Shown one piece after another: positions 37,285 to 48,936 of a DNA stretch of 64,000 nucleotides; position 1 is the stretch's first letter; the number at the start of each line of letters is the position of its first letter. The notes below the pieces were generated by a model, which searched no databases, was not told the origin of the DNA, and saw only the letters and a list, made by a program, of their open reading frames with translations. Source of the DNA: Kudoa neothunni (Eukaryota; Cnidaria); NCBI GenBank assembly GCA_964304625.1, contig OZ199838.1:11842001-11906000 (forward strand), in the 5' to 3' direction. A program made the position numbers and the translations under genes.

Positions 37285-38272
37285 ATATTTTTATGAATTT
37301 ATCAGTGAAACGCTTAGTAGTAAGGTTAATTAGAAAATCTCGAATTTGAGTTACGTAATCTCCGTTAACCGAAAATAAATGAATGTTTTGCATGCCGTGG
37401 TGATATTGCGAGTTTCGGCGATAAATTAATTATCCATTATTCAGTAGTAACATATTATATTTAATTTAAATGTTATATGTTCCTTTTAATGTTTAATTTG
37501 TTTTAATTTTAATGCACATAACTTTGCTTGGTTGCATGATGCCTTAACTCATAAATATTTGCATTTTCTAACCCATATGTGCTAAAAGCTTTCTTAAATG
37601 ATTCACTCCTGAATTTATCAATGTTTCAAATATCATAAAATTTATGTTTTAACTAATGAAAAATTGATTAAGGTAAGTTTCTACTTGGATCACTCAGTAA
37701 CCCCACCGCGGACAGGGCGTGATTTTTTCTGAGTCCGTGCAGGGAAGGTTAATAATAAATTTTATAACTAGGATTAATTTTGAACGCGAAATTTTAAAAG
37801 AACTGGAAGTCCTATTTAAGTTACTTAATGACTTTGTTTAGTAAATAAATGAACTTTAATCGTTAATTAAGTTGCTCATCAAATTAAGGAAATTGTATTT
37901 TTGGTAAATAATTTTAAAATAAACTTAGAAATACTCATTAATTTCTCTCAATACCTCTATTTATATTTGAATGGAAAGCGCGTGAATAATTTGGTGTATC
38001 AAAATCACTACACTGAAAAAATAATGTCAAGTTATAAAATGCAACAATTAAATAGAAAAATACAATTTACAGGGTTTAACACGCTAATTAGATTAACTCT
38101 TACGTAGAATTTCTTCATTCAAAATATAACTAAAAGTAAAAATTTTCCATCACATAGTACAAGAAAAAACTGGGCATTATCACTAATTAGAATAAAATTT
38201 AATTTTAAATAGTATCTATCATTTCATAAGAAGTAGTATAATTATTTTGTCTAGTACAAAGATGAATGACGT
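37285..38272. other. spacer, nothing recognised
   Basis: AT-rich, without coding potential. The last about 100 bases resemble the 3' flank of copy F and so belong to the duplicated type-2 block. Confidence 0.5.
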
Positions 38273-40323
38273 TTAGTCACTGGCTCTAGTTGCTACAAAA
38301 GCCACCCCTCCAATAACCACAGCCAAAGCACCCAACACTGCGAGAATACTAAAAAAAGAATTATGAACTTTTTTACTATATTTCACATCAAATTACATCC
38401 ACCAATTCTTCTTCATCCAACCACTATATATAAAAAATAAACAATTATAATTAATAATTTATATAATAATTATTGTTACCCAGTTCCTTGTTCTATACAA
38501 AATTATATAACAATAAATAGATAACCTAATAATTTACTTCCAACTTCAATCTCTTCAATAAGTGCTGCAGATTGTCCATCGCCAGATAACAACTGATAAC
38601 TGTAATTTTATATCTATATCCTCAAATACAACGGAGCTTGCACAATCAATATCTTGATCAGTTGGTTTTCCTATTTTCTCAAATAAGAATTTATCCTCGG
38701 GATCTTTGGATTGACGGCGTAGATAACCACATTACATAAATTCCCTGGCTGAGTTTTGTCTGGTATGATGGTTAATCTCCTTTCATAACCATCAAAAATG
38801 ATGTCTGGTTTTACTTTATCATTATTTTTTCCTAAAAATAAAGTTACAATGCTTTCAAATCAAGATTTAATCACTTAGCAGTCGCGAAACTTGATAAACT
38901 GTGTAATCAATGTGGCCAGCATGAACCAACTCGATATTTATGGTTACATTCACTGGCAAATCCACCACTTCGAATCTGTGAGAACATAAACCCCAACATG
39001 GTTTTCCATCAGAACAGGTGGCTATTGTTTTTTTAAATCTCTGGATCTCTTGTATCTCACGTAACATGTCATTTTGGAAGATACGACTCATATTCACTTC
39101 CTGTTCCTGGGATCATGAGCATTGTATCACCGAAAAAGAATGTTTGTGTCTCGCTGAATTGTATTGTTTCTAATCATACTAAGTATTTATAATATAATAT
39201 ATGTATACTTGTGGCGAAAATGTATTAACAGCGTAGTCAGCACTACTTTTTTGAGTGCCAATTTTCACCTCAAGAATGTATGCTGTGTTGGGAGTCAAAA
39301 GCTTTAGCGGTGTCTTATTGTCACATGTTTCAGGGCAATTTTCATTTCTCTCTTCCCCACATATCGCAGTCATTGGTAGACGGGAAGTTTCGCGTGTACC
39401 AATGATGGAAAACACTTAGGTGAATTCTCAAGGTTTGATACTTGATAACTTGCTGAGGTTGTTGTGATATCAGATATAGCAACAGTATTTTTTGTATCTA
39501 TAAAATATCGTAATTTATAATTTAGTTAAGCTTATACCTTTAATTTTATATTCTGCATATCCATGTCTAGTTCCAATTTTGACGGTATAATCAGCATTAA
39601 GAGCACTATCTTGCCCATCCACGACCAATGTGGTGGCTCCACCACAGTACTTGAAACATTTGTCATTGACAGTACTTCCAGTCTGACTACATTTATCCTT
39701 ATAATCACTGCTCACTTTTATTTGAAAATTGCAGATCTCATTGTTCAAATATGGATTATGCATTTGTAATGAGAAATCTGTGCGTGAGAGGTGGATTGAG
39801 AAGAAGTAAAAGGAACATATTGGTATTTGTTATCTTTATTGTAGAAAGACTTGTTAGCGTAAAACATGACTTTAGCTTGATTAGCCCCCACAGTAAGAAT
39901 AATAGGCATTGGACATTGAGTATCGAATTGGTATAGTAATGTTATGTAGATTACAGCTGTTATTTTCTACTTTAGCCAAAGTTCTATCATGTTTTGTACT
40001 TTTAACTCGGCATTTATAGTTGTCAGTGCAGAAATTGTTAACTCCGAATTGCGCCTCTTCTTCACTTAATGTTACATTAGTTTCCGGAAGTCTTGGCATA
40101 TCTATTAAAGAATAAGCTTAAAATTATAGGTAATACTATTATTTACCTGCTGGAATCGCTAATATATTAATTTTTCTTCCTTCAACAATTCTGAAATAGT
40201 GCATCAACCGTCCACTATTGACATTAATCACAACTATCTGATTACATTTCGTTTCGCACACAGGTAGAATGTTTGCTTCAGTGGTTGCTCCAGATATTTT
40301 GCATATTGTCTCATTAAATTTTG
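38273..40323 (-). pseudogene. type-2 surface-protein copy E, frame-damaged and cut by a gap
   Basis: Last exon 38348-38273 through part of exon 2, which runs into the run of N at 40324; the signal exon is missing. Compared with B, D and F it carries about seven single-base differences in length, mostly in short homopolymers: near 38608, 38708, 39039, 39073, 39383, 39787 and 39889. Each breaks the frame. Splice sites, C-x3-C motifs, the 13-nt microexon, WMKKNWW and the anchor helix are otherwise kept. Either a young pseudogene or, given the adjacent gap, poor consensus sequence of a good gene. Confidence 0.8.
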
Positions 40324-40523
40324 NNNNNNNNNNNNNNNNNNNNNNNNNNNNNNNNNNNNNNNNNNNNNNNNNNNNNNNNNNNNNNNNNNNNNNNNNNNNN
40401 NNNNNNNNNNNNNNNNNNNNNNNNNNNNNNNNNNNNNNNNNNNNNNNNNNNNNNNNNNNNNNNNNNNNNNNNNNNNNNNNNNNNNNNNNNNNNNNNNNNN
40501 NNNNNNNNNNNNNNNNNNNNNNN
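40324..40523. other. assembly gap of 200 N
   Basis: A run of exactly 200 N inside exon 2 of copy E. The sequence to its right shows no type-2 homology, so the true gap size is unknown and the flanks may not be adjacent. Confidence 1.
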
Positions 40524-41535
40524 TTAATTTAAACTCATTTATCAATTTTTAACAAGCAGGGTGATTCTGAATTTTCCGCATTAATTCCTCTGGTATCGTC
40601 TCAATGGGTAGATTTATAAAATGAAAATTTTTGAATGGTGATTTTTGGGGCACGTTTGTTTGGCTATTGTAAAGCGAGCCAACGAAGAAATGTTGTAAGT
40701 ATTATAATAAACAACGTTGGAGTTAAAATAACGGTTAATTCGTCCTTGAACATTTTGAATTGCTCTGAAAAATTCCATTTTAAGGTTGTAAACATTTGCT
40801 TCCTGATACCGAGGGATGTGTAATTTTAATAGCTCAGAAAAATCAATTTTCACTCCAATGAAGAATTGATCAACTTATCCACTAGCTGTGGTTGTTTAGC
40901 TGTCCGCCCAAAAATTTCTCCAAAATAACCACAATTGAAATTTAAACAGTACAATAATATTTATTAATAAAAGGTATAAGTTCGAGCAAACCAATTTAAA
41001 AGCGCTTCATAAGAAGCAATAATGACATCACTTTTCAGGTTTATTCCATGCAATTGGTATTTTATATCTTACAAAAGCTTAAATTTCTCTTCTCCAACTG
41101 AAAATAATTTATAAACTTGTTCTACAGATTTCAGTTATTTCAAAGTTTTTTTTAAATTTAAAAATAGTCTCACGAAATAGAACGCCCCACAACCAAATAG
41201 GATTAACGCGCATATTCGGACATGGTGGGTGACACAAGAATGCACAAACAGAGCAGTTTCTACTTATTAGTAAATGTTTTTACTTTTCATTTCAATTTAA
41301 ATGTTTATATTACATAATATTAGACTCAAAAACGTGAGTGTACTATTAGTGAACAGTGTAAATAGGGCAGACAAGGTGTTGAATTTTTATTCCTTAAATT
41401 TGAAACAATTCTTACATAAAAAATTAGATTAAAAATAGCTCAATTCAAATCCGAAGTCAGATTTGAAATATCACCTATAACGGAGGAGTTATTCGTTTCC
41501 ATGAGAATAGCCACTGTCTAAATGAAATTTATGGT
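40524..41535. other. non-coding stretch after the gap
   Basis: A 79-codon minus-strand frame (40853-40614) resembles nothing recognised. The rest is AT-rich and may include the unidentified left end of the piggyBac that follows. Confidence 0.4.
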
Positions 41536-43752
41536 GTGCAGCCAGTGTCCTCGAAAACGTCTAAAATGAGTTATAATAGAGAAATTTATTTTGTTGAAGC
41601 TGAAGATGAAAGTGTTAATGACGTATTATTTGAAGAAACAAAATCCGAAGATTTAGATGGAACCATAAATGAACTGGTCAATAATGAAGATGATTGTGAT
41701 GTAAATGGCAGCGACTAAAATGTCGAAGATGCTTCAGAAATCTCCTATGTCGTGTCAGAGATGGAGAAAAGTAGTACAAAACTCCAACAAGAATTGAAAG
41801 GAGAGTAACACAGGAAAATACATACAAGGGGGCTGGGACCAGAATTTTCAAATTAAGCAAGACTTTTAGGGCAGACTCCATTGAGAGCATTTATTAATTT
41901 CTTGACCTCTTTTATACATGATAAGATCGTATATTGCACAAATATGTTCATCAAACTAGAAAAATCCAACATAAAGAAAATTGATTTGGAAAAATTCAAC
42001 ATTTATTTGGGTGAAGTCACACTTATTGGAGTGATGAAAGTGAAGAACGAGAATATTGGAAAGTTCTAGAGTAAAAAATACGGTCTATCATCCATAATAA
42101 AAAAGATATCCAGAAATCGCTTCGAAGAAATTACTACTTCTATTAGATTTAATGTTAGACGTAGTAGAAATCGTAATGACAAATTAGCTTCAATTAGACA
42201 TAATTTTGACTGCTTCATAAAGACATGCAGGGAAAGTTACAACCCATCCTCTCAGTTGACAGTTGATGACCAGTTTGTAACGTTTAGAGGACGATACTCC
42301 TTCAAAATTTTTATTCCATCAAAGCCTAGTAAGTATAGAATCAAAATCTGGGAGTTGTGGGATGCAACAAATGCCTATCTCTGCAATGCAAAAATTTACA
42401 TTGGCAAGGAAAATGGAGTGGTTGAAAATAACCAAGGCGAAAGTGTAATGAAAGATCTAATGCAACCATACTTAAACAAAGGTCGAAATATAACTACAGA
42501 TAATTTTTTTACCATTTTATCGTTTGCAAGGTACCTTATTTCAAATATGACTACTACTGTTGGAACAGTAAGAAAAATAAAAAATTTCTTGTTCCCGAAT
42601 TCCAGTCACCAAAAGGTACTGAAAATGAAATAAAATTTCTTTTTCAGGACAAATATACTTCGGTGAAATTCAACCGGAAGAAAAACAAATCGGTAATTCT
42701 TTTAAGCTCTCAACATCGAAATGTTGAGATAAACATTGAGACCAAAAAGCCTGAAATTGCAATGTATTACAATTCAACCAAAGGTAGCGTCGATACTCTA
42801 GACCAGGGGTTCTCAACCGGGAGAAAATTTAAATGACAGGGGATAAATTAAATAACATCAAAATTAGATAGGGAGAATGTTTGCAATATGAGTTTGTGAC
42901 GTACTTCCGGATTTTTAAGGAATTATATTATTCAGGGCTATTAATCTCAATAAGAATTAGAAAAAAATTCTTTTAATATTTTTAGGAATAAGTTTTTAAC
43001 AGTTATCTATAAAATTATTCTCAGTATCTTTGTTTTATGTCTCGTTTATGTATTTGTGGCGTAGCCTAATAATAATAATAATAATACTTAAAATGACTAT
43101 TTTTAACTATTTCTAGTCCCTTGGAGCGATGGATTGGGAAAGAAGTAATTTTATTTAGCAAAATCTAAACAATAAAATCTGTATACAGTTTTTGAGTAAG
43201 AGTTGATGAAATTAAAAATTGTCATTATGCAAACATACGCGCTTTTTAGTCCCAAAATTTACCCCTCAAATAGCGTCTGCTATAGCTAAACCAGTATAAA
43301 ATCTTAAGGTAAATATAAAGTTGGCTTCCAAGTTAAGGGAAAAATTTGAAAAACGGTTGAAAACTCCAGCTCCAGACCGTATTTTCCGTTGGTATTCCAT
43401 CAAGCGAGTTACTCGTCGTTGGCCGATGGCAACTTTTTTCAATATAATTGATATAGCTGCTTACAATTCTTATCTTTTGTGTATTAATAGAAGTCCTCAA
43501 TTCCATGAAGCTAATAAAAAGCATTCAAGATGAAAATTCTTAAAAACGCTTGCTGAATAGTTACTTGGTGATGACGACACTGCCAAATCATTCCAGACAA
43601 AAAACAGAATATTTTTCCTGAAGAGGCTTGTGACCCATTTGTTCTGTGAGTAAAAAGAAAAAAGTAGAATACCTTGTACAAAATGCCAACAGTATGTTTG
43701 TGAAAACCACCGAACTAATATTGTAGAATGTGGTACATGCCATTACAACTAA
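41536..43752 (+). mobile_element. piggyBac transposon, third family, interrupted by a hAT element
   Basis: Acidic N-terminus (41536-41718), then LTVDDQFVTFRGRYSFKIF and ITTDNFFTILSFARYL with the first two Asp, and GSVDTLDQ-like sequence at 42787-42803 with the third. There a 566-bp hAT element intervenes. The coding sequence resumes at 43378 with RIFRWYSIKRVTRRWPMATF and NIIDIAAYNSYLL, and ends in a zinc module (PCTKCQQYVCENH, CGTCHYN). Several stops and shifts in the N-terminal third. TTAA ends were not pinned down. Confidence 0.83.
42804..43369. mobile_element. nonautonomous hAT element nested in piggyBac
   Basis: The left end CAGGGGTTCTCAACCG and the right end, reverse-complemented, CTGGAGTTTTCAACCG form the terminal inverted repeats. 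The flanking 8-bp duplication is CTCTAGAC (42796-42803) versus CTCCAGAC (43370-43377), one mismatch. No transposase inside. It lies between the third-Asp motif of the piggyBac and the rest of its protein, which aligns seamlessly on either side. Confidence 0.85.
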
Positions 43753-44041
43753 AACATATTCATTATAATTGAAAATTTTTTCTTTTTTCTTCTTTTATTG
43801 GATGTTTAGATTTTTATTTTTTTATATATAAAAAAATCTTAAAATATTCAATATTTTGTAAATACAATGATTTTTATATAATCATAATTCATCTGGAAAA
43901 TAAAAATTTATTTTATATAGGCTTAGATAAAACGCGATAGATAATGCTGAAAAATTTTTAATAAAATTTAATTTTAAATAGTATCTATCATTTCATAAGG
44001 AGTAGAACAATTATTTTGTCTAGTACAAAGATGAATGACGT
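43753..44041. other. 3' flank of copy F
   Basis: From about 43868 the sequence matches the 3' flank of the other type-2 copies (AAAATTTATTTTATATAGGC). No other feature seen. Confidence 0.5.
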
Positions 44042-44174
44042 TTAGTCACTGGCTCTAGTTGCTACAAAAGCCACTCCTCCAATAACCACAGCCAAAGCAC
44101 CCAACACTGCGAGAATACTAAAAAAAGAATTATGAACTTTTTTACTATATTTCATATCAAATTACATCCTACCT

Positions 44175-46725
44175 CTAATTCTTCTTCATCCAACCACTAT
44201 ATATAAAAAATAAACAATTATAATTAATAATTTATATAATAATTATTGTTACCCAGTTCCTTGTTCTATACAAAATTATATAACAATAAATAGATAACCT
44301 AATAATTTACTTCCAACTTCAATCTCTTCAATAAGTGCTGCAGATTGTCCATCGCCAGATAACAACTGATAACTGTAATTTATATCTATATCCTCAAATA
44401 CAACGGAGCTTGCACAATCAATATCTTGATCAGTTGGTTTTCCTATTTTCTCAAATAAGAATTTATCCTCGGGATCTTTGGGATTGACGGCGTAGATAAC
44501 CACATTACATAAATTCCCTGGCTGAGTTTTGTCTGGTATGATGGTTAATCTCCTTTCGTAACCATCAAAAATGATGTCTGGTTTTACTTTATCATTATTT
44601 TTTCCTAAAAATAAAGTTACAATGCTTTCAAATCAAGATTTAATCACTTAGCAGTCGCGAAACTTGATAAACTGTGTAATCAATGTGGCCAGCATGAACC
44701 AACTCGATATTTATGGTTACATTCACTGGCAAATCCACCACTTCGAATCTGTGAGAACATAAACCCCAACATGGTTTTCCATCAGAACAGGTGGCTATTG
44801 TTTTTTTAAATCTTCTGGATCTCTTGTATCTCACGTAACATGTCATTTTTGGAAGATACGACTCATATTCATTCCCTGTTCCTGGGATCATGATCATTGT
44901 ATCACCGAAAAAGAATGTTTGTGTCTCGCTGAATTGTATTGTTTCTAATCATACTAAGTATTTATAATATAATATATGTATACTTGTGGCGAAAAATGAA
45001 TTAACAGTGTATATGCCTGGATCAGTTTTCGATGAGCCAATTATCATCTCAAGAATGTATGCTGTGTTGGGAGTCAAAAGCTTTAGCGGTATCTTATTGT
45101 CACATGCTTCAGGGCAAGCTTCATTTCTCTCTTTCCCGCATATCGCAGTCATTGGTAAACCAGGTAGATTCGCGTGTACCAATGATGGAAAACACTTAGG
45201 TGAATTCTCAAGGTTTGATACTTGATAACTTGCTGAGGTTGTTGTGATATCAGATATAGCAACAGTATTTTTTGTATCTTTAAAATATCGTAATTTATAG
45301 TTTAGTTAAACTTATACCTTTAATTTTATATTCTGCATATCCGTGTCTAGTTCCAATTTTGACAGTATAATCAGTAGTAAGAGCACTACTTTGCCCATCC
45401 GCGACCAATGTGGTGGCTCCACCACAATACTTGAAACATTCGTCACCCTGACTACTTCCAGTCTGACTACATTTATCCTTAAATGTACTACTCGTTTTTA
45501 TTTTGAAATTGCAGATCTCGTTGTTCATATAAGGATTATGAATTTGTAATGGGAAATTAGTTTTTTGATCAGCTGATTGAGAAACAGTGAATGGAACATA
45601 TTTGTATTTGTTATCTTTATTGTAGAAAGACTTGTTAGCGTAAAACATGACTTTAGCTTGATTAGCACCACAGTAAGAATAATAGGCACTGGACATAGCG
45701 TAGCGAATTGGTATAGTAATGTTATGTAGATTACAGCTGTTATTTTCTACTTTAGCCAAAGTTCTATCATGTTTTGTACTTTTAACTCGGCATTTATAGT
45801 TGTCAGTGCAGAAATTGTTAACTCCGAATTGCGCCTCTTCTTCACTTAATGTTACATTAGTTTCCGGAAGTCTTGGCATATCTATTAAAGAATAAGCTTA
45901 AAATTATAGGTAATACTATTATTTACCTGCTGGAATCGCTAATATATTAATTTTTCTTCCTTCAACAATTCTGAAATAATGTACCAATCGCCCACTATTG
46001 ACATTAATCACAACTATCTGATTACATTTCGTTTCGCATACAGGTACAGTGGTTTCTTCAGCGCTTGTTCCAGATATTTTGCATATAGTCTCATTAAATT
46101 TGGCTCTAACCCCATTTCTAAATAAATGGTCTATTTTGCAATCCTCATTTTCGTCTCCTTTCAGATAAATTGTAACTTCATCCATGTATGTTGAGATTTC
46201 TTGATCAACTATAGGTATATCTTCTGGATTTGTTGTAGTTTCGGGAGGAGGGGTAATGGTAGTAGTTTCGGTAGTTTCAGTTGAAATGTCACTATTAGTT
46301 GGCATGGAATCTTCATTTTCAGAATTATCATCGGTATCAGAATCATCATCACTAGAATTATCTTCAGCTTCAAGATTACCTCCAACCTCAGGAACACCAT
46401 CAGCATCAAGACTACCTTCAGCACCAGGATTAACACCAGCACTAGAACTATCACCTTCATCCTGATTAGTCGATCTCATAAATATTGGATGAATATCCGA
46501 CTGTAAAAGCTGGCCACTTTCAGCAGCATCATTATTGGGTCTGGAGGCTTCTTCTGCAACTGGTTTTTCCACTACTGGTGGAGGTGGTGGCGGGCGTTTA
46601 ATTTGCTTAATGAAATACTTGTGACAACATACTAAATATGAATATCAGAATTAAAAATGGCAAAAAGTTAACAATTTACTAGTTGTAAGAGCTGTTAAAA
46701 ATACAAACAATATTGAGAGCCTCAT
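44175..46725 (-). CDS. type-2 surface protein (gene F), predicted to lack its membrane anchor
   Basis: Exons 46725-46680, 46631-45927, 45881-45318, 45277-44984, 44944-44648, 44604-44299, 44265-44253 and 44196 onward. All module exons are in frame and carry CETKC, CFKYC, CPEAC and CWGLC, after a signal peptide and an acidic linker. Exon 8 has four extra bases relative to B, D and E, turning the Trp-rich motif into WMKKN followed by TAG (44177-44175). The protein would end just before the transmembrane exon, which is itself intact at 44117-44042. So F is either a secreted form, or a fresh loss-of-anchor allele. It is the most diverged type-2 copy, especially in the loops of exons 3 and 4. Confidence 0.78.
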
Positions 46726-48936
46726 TTAATTAATTCTTCGTTATTAATCATTCATCGGAGTTATTGAAGTCACTAAAATTACGTCGCCAATAAACGATAA
46801 TAGTCTATAAGAATTAGTTAATTAATACTCATATTTAAGCCAAAATTTATTTTACTGTTAAGAATATGAAATTTATTTTTTAAATAATTATGGTGTAATA
46901 GTCATACAAAGAAATAAAACTCGAGCCCTAATAAACGTGTATGAGGATTAAAAATCATTGAATCTATTCAAAGTAATTAAAGTAAGACTATGGCATTCAC
47001 ATCCACATCTACAATTACATTCATTGATTGAATAAACGCATAAAGCGGAATTTATCAATAATCCCTTTAAATAAATTGAATCGAAATGAATTTGGATTCA
47101 CTAACACAATAAAATTCATCTATTCCGGTTATGTTTTATTATAATAACGTTAAGAAATTTTTAATACCATAAATGTCAGTCTTTTTATAAGTATTTAACT
47201 GTTATGTACACAACGTATGTATCAAAATTTTAATCACATGTTTGTTTAATTTGATTTCTTATTCGGATACCTGAATATAAAACTCATAAAAATATGTTTT
47301 GGTTGTTGGAAACATTCTTTTTTCATTTCATTGAACTAATTTTCAATGTAGAAACTCATGATGATATTTCGTAACTTATGCTCTACTTACCGCGTAACAA
47401 TATTCGGTTTCCACCATGCGTTATCTCAAATACTCCTTTTCTTGTACCAAATGATTAATTCTGAACATTTTTGATATTTTAATTCTTTTGGAAATTTTGA
47501 TTATGTATTAAAAATAAATATCCAGACTGGCGCATACTTTTCATCTTCACAGGGAATGGGAATATTTTGCATCAACAAATCTTTTAACAAACTAAAAAAA
47601 TATTAATCCCGTTAATAAAATCAGATAGGATTAAACTATTTTTTTAATTATCATCTTTAACGTTTGTGATTTGCGAAGCTAAAATTCTGTTCATTTTAGA
47701 CGGATCATAAATTAGCAAAAACTCCATAGTTAAATGAAAACACGACAATTTCTTTATTTCTCCAATAATATAACTTTATCCGACAAACTTTAACACACTC
47801 TTTTCTACAAACAGTTACATTACCTCTTAATATCACCCTAAATAATTATTAATTAGATAAAATGAAATTATATCAATGTTGAATGTTATTGCTACAAATT
47901 TTATTTATGCGGCGCCTTTAATGAAATCTAAGGATACAACCCCAGTATTAAAGGCTTTAATCCATCTGACTATAACATACAATACCAACTAATCATTAAT
48001 TAATCCAATCTAGATCTTGACGTATTCAAAGCCACTAATGAACGTTACAAAGTGTACTTATCAAGTCTAATTTATTGCCTGCATAAGGCGTGTATTTGGT
48101 TACACACCCACGTTATATATGCAGATAGATGACATTTTTAAATTAACGGTTCTTTATTACATATTGGAGTGAATGTTAATTTAAACTGGCTGTCACTCTG
48201 AAATGGAAAGATTTTAATCTTAAGATGGAACTCCTGCAATCCGCTCAGTAAACTCAAACCCAACAAAATCACCATTTTCTAAATGCTACTCTAACTTTTT
48301 GGAGATTTGGAAACAAGATTTTTTAAAATATTTTAAACTACTAAAAATTTCATAAATATCTATCCATATAAAAAAATGTTGGCTACCTACACAAGCGTAC
48401 CTGCTGACCCATACAAACATACGTACATTTTGCTTTTAACGTATAGTAGATAAACATATTCGAAATTATTAAAAGAGTGATGAAAAATGACGCAAATTTA
48501 ACCTAATAATATTATTTTGTATGTAATATACTTTATCGAAAATGTAATATTTCAAACTCAAATTGATACTTTACACAAACACTACAAAAAAACCAACCTA
48601 ATTTATCTCTATATTTACTCATAATATATTTAAAAAATGTACTTCAATTAAATGTAAAAATGATGTTTATATATAATCTAGGGAGAATTAATCACTCTTA
48701 AAATAGTTGTTTAAATAATTATTACTATTTTATACATACTGTTCATAGATTGTTAATAATAAGCTACTTATATAAATCAAGTTAAGAAAATGCATTGGAA
48801 AAGGATGGACATACTATCTAAATGACAAATAGTAAATATTCCAATAGGCAATTACAGGAAACAAATATAGACATGCGTAAAAATACACGTTTTACATTAT
48901 CCAATCAATATAGCAAATAATACATGATAAGTTTGA
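46726..48936. other. intergenic region between gene F and RPB1
   Basis: The first about 100 bases are the 5' flank shared by type-2 genes. The remainder is AT-rich with no recognisable gene, repeat or RNA. It contains the 3' untranslated region of RPB1. Confidence 0.5.

Noticed and set aside
40614-40853. 79-codon minus-strand frame beside the gap, considered as a retroelement piece
   Set aside because: No reverse transcriptase, nucleocapsid or protease motif and no long terminal repeats; too little to name.
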